Assembly: GCA_902493795.1 (NCBI GenBank)
Contig: CABUQZ010000004.1
Location: 1 to 64,000, forward strand
Source: an uncultured Clostridium sp.
GTDB lineage: Bacteria; Bacillota_I; Bacilli_A; RF39; UBA660
DNA length: 64,000 nucleotides
Reading direction: 5' to 3'
Shown here: positions 58,319 through 64,000 of the stretch, one piece after another
Layout of the letters: every line of letters starts with the position of its first letter
How positions within the stretch are numbered: the first letter of the stretch is position 1
Position numbers and translations under genes: made by a program
The notes under the pieces: model-generated
The model's input: the letters and a program-made list of their open reading frames with translations, nothing else
Told to the model about the DNA's origin: nothing
Database searches by the model: none

Positions 58319-59033
58319 ATCAAGTAAAATATTAAAAATATTTACGAAAGACTTTGGTATAATTTGTGTCTTATCAAAAGGTTGCAAAAAGCCTAAAAGT
58401 GCCCTAAAAGAAGGAAGTAATAAACTAATATATGGTGTATTTGATATATCATATAAAGAAAATGGTTTATCTACATTAGTAGGAATCAATATTTTAGAAA
58501 TATTTAAAAATATATTGATGGATTACCATGACCTAGAAAAGAAAATGTATACTTTTATAATCGTTGATATAACACTCCAAATACTTCCTCAAAGAGAAAT
58601 AGATAAAGAGGAAGAAAAAGAAATATATGATATTTTAATTTCTGCAATCAAAAAGATAAATGATGGCTTAAACCCAAGAATACTACTAGATATAGTAATG
58701 TTAAAATATTTAAAGTTTTTAGGAGTTTTACCTAACCTTGATTCATGTTCTTTTTGTGGAACAACACATGATATAGTAACAATGGATTCTAAAAGCTTTG
58801 GCTTTGTTTGCAAAGAGTGTTACACAAACGAAATAATGGTAAACAAGGAATCTCTTAGATTAATTAGAATGCTTTATTGTGTAGATATTGATAAAATAAA
58901 AAATCTTGATGTAAAAGAAGGAATAGAAGATGTAGAGCAGTTTATCGATAATTATTATGAAGAAAACACAGGGATTTATTTTAATATTAAGAAAAAATTA
59001 GTGACCCTTAATAAGATGAAAAGCATAATGTAA
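58266..59033 (+). CDS. recO: DNA repair protein RecO
   Basis: 255 residues. An N-terminal OB fold (1-80, with GLVVGEQSYSESSKILKIFT and VLSKGCKKPKSAL) is followed by a helical domain and a zinc site (CSFCG ... CKEC). RecO loads RecA with RecR and anneals ssDNA. ATG 58266 is preceded by GGAAGTGAAGTAA. It ends the rpsU-recO block. Confidence 0.94.
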   Translation: MKIIKVEGLVVGEQSYSESSKILKIFTKDFGIICVLSKGCKKPKSALKEGSNKLIYGVFDISYKENGLSTLVGINILEIFKNILMDYHDLEKKMYTFIIVDITLQILPQREIDKEEEKEIYDILISAIKKINDGLNPRILLDIVMLKYLKFLGVLPNLDSCSFCGTTHDIVTMDSKSFGFVCKECYTNEIMVNKESLRLIRMLYCVDIDKIKNLDVKEGIEDVEQFIDNYYEENTGIYFNIKKKLVTLNKMKSIM

Positions 59034-59127
59034 CTTCTATAATAAAATAAATAAACGAAATATTATAGCTATTTAAAAAGATATCGATACTTAAGAAATA
59101 AATAAAAATTATAAATATTGAAGATAG

Positions 59128-59163
59128 AAGATGATTCCTTTATTGAATAAGAATCATCTTTTT
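59128..59163 (+). terminator. recO terminator
   Basis: A perfect 10-bp stem AAGATGATTC / GAATCATCTT with 13-nt loop, followed by T residues. Confidence 0.88.
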
Positions 59164-59165
59164 GG

Positions 59166-59205
59166 TTTAATTTTTCTTTGATAAGAAAAATTAAAATAGT
59201 ATAAT
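59166..59205 (+). promoter_or_regulatory. Promoter with hairpin-forming repeat before the DUF6273-like gene
   Basis: TTGATA (59178-59183), 16 bp, TATAAT (59200-59205). The -35 sits at the centre of a perfect 13-bp inverted repeat (59166-59178 and 59183-59195, loop TGAT), which could be an operator. Confidence 0.55.
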
Positions 59206-59233
59206 AAAAGTATAAAATAAGGAGAAGTACAGT

Positions 59234-61114
59234 ATGAGAACAGACATTTCATATGGAAAAAGTAGTTATTTTTTAAATAACAAAAGCGATCGTCCTCTTA
59301 ATAAAATTTTAATAGTAATTGTAATATTAGGAGTATTAATGTATATTGCAACACAATTTGATAATATAAATAACAATGAGTTAATAAATTACGATTATAT
59401 TGCAATAGTAAAAGAATATATAAGAGGAATAGAAAATAAGGTTAATACCAGTAAATTTGGATCCCTTGATACAAATACAACCTATTACTTTCCAATTACA
59501 TGTGTAGAACCAGAAAAAGAAGTCAAATCATCTATTAAATTTGTAGATGGACAAACTTATGTAGTAGTAACACATGGCCAACTAGGTTTTGACTATTATT
59601 GGGTAAGTAAAGACGAGTCTAATGCTGGAATACATCTAACTTATGAAGAATCTCTTGATTATGATAAATTATTTAGCAATGTAGACAAAATAAATACTGA
59701 TGTAGGAGTAGGAGGAAGAGATAAGATAAAAATATTAAAAAATAATTGTAAAATAGAAGATGCAGATGAAAAAAATGCACGTTTAAATATACCTGATAGA
59801 GGAACAATGTTTGATGCAGAAATAAAACAAGACGAAGAAACAAAACCTAATGAAGAAACAAAACCCAATGAAGAAACAAAACCAGACGAAGAAATAAAGC
59901 CTAATGAAGAAGTGCCTAAAAAAACAACTCTTTATGAAGTATTGCAAAATGAAGCAGAAATAGGAAAATATGCTGAAATGTATCATGGAGCTCATAAAGA
60001 TTCAATGTATGGAACTGGAGGAAAGAGAATATATTACTGGAATTCATCTAACAGCGAAAATATAAATATCATTTTGGATAAAAATAATGTGATTTTTGCA
60101 GGCTTTTGCTGGCAAACAGTAAGAACAACAGACACAGGTGGAGTAAAGATGATCTATAATGGCTTGCCTTCTAGTGATGGAAAATGTAATAATAAAGGAA
60201 AATCTGCTCAAATAGGAACAAGTGAATTTAATAGCAGTGATACATCACCAGCATATGCAGGTTATATGTATAATCCTACAAGCGCTACTAAATATATGAG
60301 TAAATATGAACATCCTAATTTTCCAACTGGTAGTTATAAATTTGGAACATCATTTACCTATCAAAATGGAAAGTATAAACTAAAAAATATAATAGAGTTT
60401 CCAACATGGTCATCCTCTTATGGCAAAATAAATAACCATCACTATACATGTTTTAATGAAAAAGGAGAATGCGCAACATTATATTACATATACTATTCAG
60501 ATGGTTATTGGATGCGTTATATAAATCTATCAGAAGGAAAGAGTGTAGAAGATGCATTAAATGAAATGTTATGGAGTGATAACGTAAATTTGGAAGATTC
60601 TAAAATAAAAAAAGTAATAGATACTTGGTATGAAAAAAATATGAAAAATTATTCTAGTTATTTAGAAGATACAATATTCTGTAATGATAGAAGTATAGTA
60701 GAATTAAATGGATGGGATCCAAATGGAGGAAATATGACAACATACAATTCTTTGTACTTTAAAAACAAGAGCATAAATTTGGATTTAAGTTGCATTAATG
60801 ACACAGATAAATTTAGCGTTAGTAATCCTAAAGCAAAACTAAAATACAAAGTAGGGCTAATTAGTAACCCAGAAATGAATCTAATTGGAAGAGATTATAG
60901 CTTCGGAACAGGAGAGTCATATTGGCTTGCTTCGCCTATCAAATTTAACGAAAGAGTTAATGCTCATTATATCGGTTCAAATGGCTGGTTAACTAGTGAA
61001 GGAGATAATTCAGTAAGTATCGTACGAGGAGTACGTCCTGCAATTTCACTTAAACCTGGAACAGAGTATATTAGTGGTGATGGAAGTAAAGATAAGCCAT
61101 ACATAGTAAAATAG
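59234..61114 (+). CDS. Large surface protein with DUF6273-like C-terminal domain
   Basis: 626 residues. One N-terminal span (about 24-42), a first outer domain (about 50-190), a repeated NEETKP spacer (about 200-228), then a Cys/Trp-rich domain (about 235-626). The latter contains VIFAGFCWQTVRTTDTGGVKMIYNG, split by many polar loops, and ends SYWLASP ... VRGVRPAISLKPG, the typical ends of DUF6273-like domains of gut Bacillota surface proteins. The next gene is a prepilin-like protein, so both may be parts of a surface structure. Confidence 0.68.
   Translation: MRTDISYGKSSYFLNNKSDRPLNKILIVIVILGVLMYIATQFDNINNNELINYDYIAIVKEYIRGIENKVNTSKFGSLDTNTTYYFPITCVEPEKEVKSSIKFVDGQTYVVVTHGQLGFDYYWVSKDESNAGIHLTYEESLDYDKLFSNVDKINTDVGVGGRDKIKILKNNCKIEDADEKNARLNIPDRGTMFDAEIKQDEETKPNEETKPNEETKPDEEIKPNEEVPKKTTLYEVLQNEAEIGKYAEMYHGAHKDSMYGTGGKRIYYWNSSNSENINIILDKNNVIFAGFCWQTVRTTDTGGVKMIYNGLPSSDGKCNNKGKSAQIGTSEFNSSDTSPAYAGYMYNPTSATKYMSKYEHPNFPTGSYKFGTSFTYQNGKYKLKNIIEFPTWSSSYGKINNHHYTCFNEKGECATLYYIYYSDGYWMRYINLSEGKSVEDALNEMLWSDNVNLEDSKIKKVIDTWYEKNMKNYSSYLEDTIFCNDRSIVELNGWDPNGGNMTTYNSLYFKNKSINLDLSCINDTDKFSVSNPKAKLKYKVGLISNPEMNLIGRDYSFGTGESYWLASPIKFNERVNAHYIGSNGWLTSEGDNSVSIVRGVRPAISLKPGTEYISGDGSKDKPYIVK
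59831..59917 (+). repeat. 18-bp tandem repeats encoding NEETKP
   Basis: Four full 18-bp units and a partial fifth starting at 59831, 59849, 59867, 59885 and 59903. They encode [D/N]EE[T/I]KP and form a flexible acidic spacer in the DUF6273-like protein. Copies differ by single bases. Confidence 0.9.
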
Positions 61115-61197
61115 AATAAGATTGTTTCATTAACACTAGAAAATAAAAAGTATAATTAAATTTTACTTATCTTTACACCTTAAATTATGTATATAAA

Positions 61198-61226
61198 TTG
61201 ACTACAATAGTAAACAAATATATAAT
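61198..61226 (+). promoter_or_regulatory. Promoter of the prepilin-like gene
   Basis: TTGACT (61198-61203), 17 bp, TATAAT (61221-61226), giving a leader of about 20 nt. Confidence 0.82.
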
Positions 61227-61250
61227 GAAGTAAAGTAAAGAGGTGTAAAT

Positions 61251-61661
61251 ATGAATAAGAAAGGATTTACGTTAATTGAAGTAATAGGAGCAGTTATTGT
61301 TATTGGCTTAATAGCAACTGTTGCAGTTCCAGGTGTATCTAAATATATCCAAAAAGGAAGATTAACAACTTTTTTAACATATGAAGATAGTATGGAAGAT
61401 GCTGCTACAAATGCTGTACTTGATTGCATTGGAAGTAACTCAAGAAACTGTGATGTTCCTGAAAAAGGTAAAATTACAAATATCAAACTAAAAAATTTAA
61501 TTGAAGATGGATTTATAGATGAAATGAAGTCAACTGATGCAGGAAAGTGCGATATGGAAAAAAGCTTTGTAAGAGTAGAAAATAAAGGAAACTTAAATTA
61601 TAAATTCACAGTATGTTTATACTGCGATTCCTATACATCAGATAACGATATATGTAAGTAA
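61251..61661 (+). CDS. Type IV prepilin-like protein
   Basis: 136 residues. The prepilin motif KKG-FTLIEV is exact, with cleavage after Gly5 and Glu at mature position 5, followed by the hydrophobic helix to about residue 26. The mature globular part has two cysteine pairs (CIGSNSRNC and CLYCDS) plus a final Cys. Pilin assembly ATPase, inner membrane platform and prepilin peptidase are not in the window. It has its own strong promoter. Confidence 0.88.
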   Translation: MNKKGFTLIEVIGAVIVIGLIATVAVPGVSKYIQKGRLTTFLTYEDSMEDAATNAVLDCIGSNSRNCDVPEKGKITNIKLKNLIEDGFIDEMKSTDAGKCDMEKSFVRVENKGNLNYKFTVCLYCDSYTSDNDICK

Positions 61662-61697
61662 AGTATCGAAGTTAAAGTGTCACTTTGATACTTTTTT
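61660..61697 (+). terminator. Terminator of the prepilin-like gene
   Basis: AAAGTATCGAAGT / ACTTTGATACTTT, 13-bp stem with one G-T pair, then T residues. Confidence 0.9.
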
Positions 61698-61723
61698 CAT
61701 ATCTTACACTAGGTTGGTGAAAC

Positions 61724-63133
61724 ATGAAAAAATTAAGTGATATCTATAAAAATTTTCCTGATACTCTAATTAATGATGTTAAAATAAATTCAAAAGAAGT
61801 AAAAGAAAATGATATCTTTGTCTGTGTAAAAGGAGTTACTGCAAATAGAAATGAATATATAGATGAAGCAATAAAAAATGGCGCTAAAGTAATTGTAACA
61901 GATAAAGTAGTAGAATGTCCTGCTACAGTAATCGAAGTTAAAGACCCTGATAAAGAACTAGTTAAAATAGCAAAAAAGTTATATGACTATGACAAAAATA
62001 AACTAGAACTTATCGCAGTAACAGGTACCAATGGAAAAACAACGATATCAGAAATAATACAAGATCTAATAGGAAATGACATATGTGGCTATATGGGAAC
62101 AAATGGAATATCTTGTTCATCTTTTGAAGAAGAAATAAGAAACACAACACCTGGCCCTGATAGGTTATATAAATACTTTAAAAGATTTAGAGAAGAAAAT
62201 TGTAAATATCTAAGTATGGAAGCATCAAGTGAAGCCTTTTATCGAAAAAGACTAGTAGGACTAAAATTTAAAGTAGGAATATTTACAAATATTTCAGAAG
62301 AACACTTAAACGTTCACAAAAACATAAAAAATTATATTAATTGTAAAAAACAATTATTTAAACAAATAGATAGAAATGGCTACAGTATATTAAATAAAGA
62401 TGATAAATATTTTGAAGAATTTAAAAAAGTATGTAAAACAAAAATATTAACTTATGGTAAAAAAGACGCTGATTTAGAAATAGTTAATTATAAAAACCAT
62501 CTAAATTACACAGATATAACTTTAAAATACAGGAATAAGAAATATAAAATAAAATCTCCATTAGTAGGAGAGTTTAATGTCTATAATTTATGTGGGGCAA
62601 TGCTTGCTCTAATAGGACTTAACTATGATATGGATGATATTTTATCAAGAATAGAAAATATTAAAGCACCTAAAGGAAGAGTAGAGTTCCTAGACTTTAA
62701 CCAAAACTATCACATCCTTCTTGATTATGCACATACTCCTGATGCTTTAGAAAACATTTATATATACCTAAAAAGCATTAATATAAAGAGAATAATTACA
62801 GTAACAGGAAGTGCTGGAGGACGTGACAAAGACAAAAGAAAATATATAGGTAAAATAGTACTTGATAACTCTTATTATACTATTTTTACAATGGATGACC
62901 CAAGATATGAAGACGTTAATGAAATAATAAATGACTTGGTATCGCTTTCTGATAAAACTAATTACGAAAGAATTATAAATAGAAAAGAGGCGATATTTAA
63001 AGCATTATCTCTTGCAAAAGTTAATGATTTAGTACTAATAGCAGGAAAAGGTACAGATAACTATATGGCAATAAAAGATGAGTATCAAGAATATAGTGAT
63101 TATAACGTTATAAAAGAATACTTTAAAAGGTAA
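61724..63133 (+). CDS. murE: UDP-MurNAc-tripeptide synthetase MurE
   Basis: 469 residues. It adds the third amino acid to UDP-MurNAc-L-Ala-D-Glu in peptidoglycan synthesis. ATP loop VTGTNGKTT, central EASSEAFYRKR, HTPDALENI and the C-terminal ligase domain are clear. The amino-acid specificity region reads DDPRYED; meso-diaminopimelate enzymes usually have DNPR, so the third residue could be diaminopimelate or lysine. Ribosome site is weak (TTGGTG). lepA follows after a terminator. Confidence 0.94.
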   Translation: MKKLSDIYKNFPDTLINDVKINSKEVKENDIFVCVKGVTANRNEYIDEAIKNGAKVIVTDKVVECPATVIEVKDPDKELVKIAKKLYDYDKNKLELIAVTGTNGKTTISEIIQDLIGNDICGYMGTNGISCSSFEEEIRNTTPGPDRLYKYFKRFREENCKYLSMEASSEAFYRKRLVGLKFKVGIFTNISEEHLNVHKNIKNYINCKKQLFKQIDRNGYSILNKDDKYFEEFKKVCKTKILTYGKKDADLEIVNYKNHLNYTDITLKYRNKKYKIKSPLVGEFNVYNLCGAMLALIGLNYDMDDILSRIENIKAPKGRVEFLDFNQNYHILLDYAHTPDALENIYIYLKSINIKRIITVTGSAGGRDKDKRKYIGKIVLDNSYYTIFTMDDPRYEDVNEIINDLVSLSDKTNYERIINRKEAIFKALSLAKVNDLVLIAGKGTDNYMAIKDEYQEYSDYNVIKEYFKR

Positions 63134-63150
63134 TTATATTATCTTTTTTT
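63125..63150 (+). terminator. murE terminator
   Basis: AAAAGGTAA / TTATCTTTT stem with one G-T pair, loop TTATA, then T residues. The last codons of murE are in the stem. Confidence 0.7.
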
Positions 63151-63205
63151 CTTTCTTTTTACTACATTAAATATTATAATATATATAGTGAAAAAAGGTG
63201 ACATT

Positions 63206-64000
63206 ATGGACAAAAAACATATTAGAAATTTTTCAATTATAGCGCATATTGATCATGGTAAAAGTACTCTTGCTGATAGAATTCTAGAGCTTACTAACGC
63301 AGTAAGTAAAAGAGAAGCGAAAGCCCAACTTTTAGATAACATGGATATTGAAAGAGAACGTGGTATTACTATTAAATTAAATACTGCATCTTTAAAATAC
63401 ACATATAATGGTGAAGAGTATTTACTAAACTTAATAGATACTCCAGGGCATGTTGACTTTTCTTATGAAGTATCAAGATCTCTTGCTTCATGTGAAGGAG
63501 CAATACTAGTAGTTGATGCAGCTCAAGGAATAGAAGCTCAAACACTTGCTAATCTTTATTTAGCACTTGATAATAACTTAACTATTATTCCTGTAATAAA
63601 TAAAATTGATTTACCAAATGCTGATATTGATAAAGTAAAAAAAGAACTAATTGATTTAATTGGTTTTGATGAAGATGAAATAGTATTAACTAGTGCTAAA
63701 ACAGGTGTTGGAGTAGATAATTTACTAAATAAAATAGTAGAAAAAATACCATGTCCTAAAGAGGAAGAGGGAAAACCTCTTCAAGCACTAATTTTCGATA
63801 GTGTCTTCGATTCCTATCGTGGTGTAATAATATCTGTTCGTATTTTTAATGGTGAAATAAAAGTAGGAGACAAAATTAAAATGATGCAAACAGGTGCAAC
63901 CTACGAAGTAATAGATTTATTTGTAAACACTCCAAAAGAAGTAAAAAAAGAGTCTCTTGGAGTAGGAGAAGTTGGTTTTATATCAGCTAGTATTAAAAGT
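63206..64000 (+). CDS. lepA: Elongation factor 4 (LepA), 5' part
   Basis: 265 codons with no stop before the window ends, so the gene is truncated by the window edge. GTPase motifs are IAHIDHGKST, RERGITI, DTPGHVDF and INKIDLP. The sequence DNMDIERERGITIK and QALIFDSVFDSYRGVIISVR identify LepA rather than TypA, EF-G or a tetracycline-protection protein. Full LepA has about 600 residues. It binds ribosomes and eases stalled elongation. ATG 63206 follows AAAAGGTGA. Confidence 0.97.
   Translation, partial: MDKKHIRNFSIIAHIDHGKSTLADRILELTNAVSKREAKAQLLDNMDIERERGITIKLNTASLKYTYNGEEYLLNLIDTPGHVDFSYEVSRSLASCEGAILVVDAAQGIEAQTLANLYLALDNNLTIIPVINKIDLPNADIDKVKKELIDLIGFDEDEIVLTSAKTGVGVDNLLNKIVEKIPCPKEEEGKPLQALIFDSVFDSYRGVIISVRIFNGEIKVGDKIKMMQTGATYEVIDLFVNTPKEVKKESLGVGEVGFISASIKS

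Noticed and set aside
61172..61249. Inverted 9-mers TTTACACCT and AGGTGTAAA around the prepilin promoter, which might mask the ribosome site.
   Set aside because: The left copy lies upstream of the predicted transcription start, so it would not be in the same RNA.
1..64000. Prophage, insertion sequence, integrase, CRISPR or large genomic island.
   Set aside because: No transposase, integrase, phage structural gene, terminal repeat or spacer array was seen; composition is even across the window.

Overview
The window is a compact, strongly AT-rich stretch (by eye well under one third G+C) with about 69 protein genes and no rRNA, tRNA or CRISPR array. TGA is a stop and TGG the only Trp codon, so the standard bacterial code applies. 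Gene order (rpsU-yqeY-yqfC-yqfD ... ybeY-dgkA-cdd-era-yqzL-recO), sigma-A promoters of TTGACA-17-TATAAT type, strong purine-rich ribosome sites, TTG/GTG starts, RNase J, YidD and a BceRSAB-like module all point to a low-GC Bacillota. The very low GC, sparse metabolism, lipid-salvage genes and BspA/InlB-type surface repeats suggest a gut-associated Bacilli lineage near Erysipelotrichales or RF39; that placement is inference. Nearly all genes lie on the + strand; only five are on the - strand.

Layout. 1-5 kb: rplS behind a terminator/promoter overlap and a probable L19 leader, lepB, an NfnAB-type flavoprotein pair, an RdgB-like nucleotidase and a hotdog thioesterase. 4.7-13.6 kb: secreted polysaccharide deacetylase, a heterodimeric ABC exporter, DUF1810, a DUF5050-like secreted protein, an unknown membrane protein and a glycosyltransferase. 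13.8-18.2 kb: surface region with a TasA-like protein, its SipW-type signal peptidase and an InlB-repeat protein, then an HTH-membrane protein and a membrane rhodanese/thioredoxin-like pair. 18.2-24.5 kb: acyl-CoA synthetase, unknowns, a zinc-ribbon membrane protein, a Doc-like Fic protein with an unusual partner, a CIRCE-controlled hsp20, Nudix and metallo-beta-lactamase proteins.

24.6-29.2 kb is the most unusual locus: an LRR membrane protein, a radical SAM/SPASM enzyme, a small protein ending in Ser/Gly/Phe repeats plus 18 asparagines, and a double zinc-ribbon membrane protein. They are tightly packed and end in one bidirectional terminator. I read this as a candidate undescribed peptide-modification system.

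29.3-40 kb: mgtE, an M32 carboxypeptidase, an SH3/L,D-transpeptidase with a fully consensus promoter, ispH, a zinc-ribbon membrane protein, thioredoxin, and a lipid operon (patatin, PlsC, acyl-CoA synthetase, PlsC). 40-46.2 kb: an Asn-rich membrane protein and a BceRSAB-like peptide sensing/detoxification module. 46.3-53 kb: tgt, small membrane proteins, a metal-binding-protein homologue lacking its histidines, yidD, rnc and an RNase J2-like gene with a degenerate active site. 53-59 kb: the conserved rpsU-to-recO block, in which yqfCD are kept and a VanZ-family gene sits where phoH and yqfF are usually found. 59-64 kb: a DUF6273-like surface protein, a prepilin-like protein, murE and the 5' part of lepA, which runs off the window.
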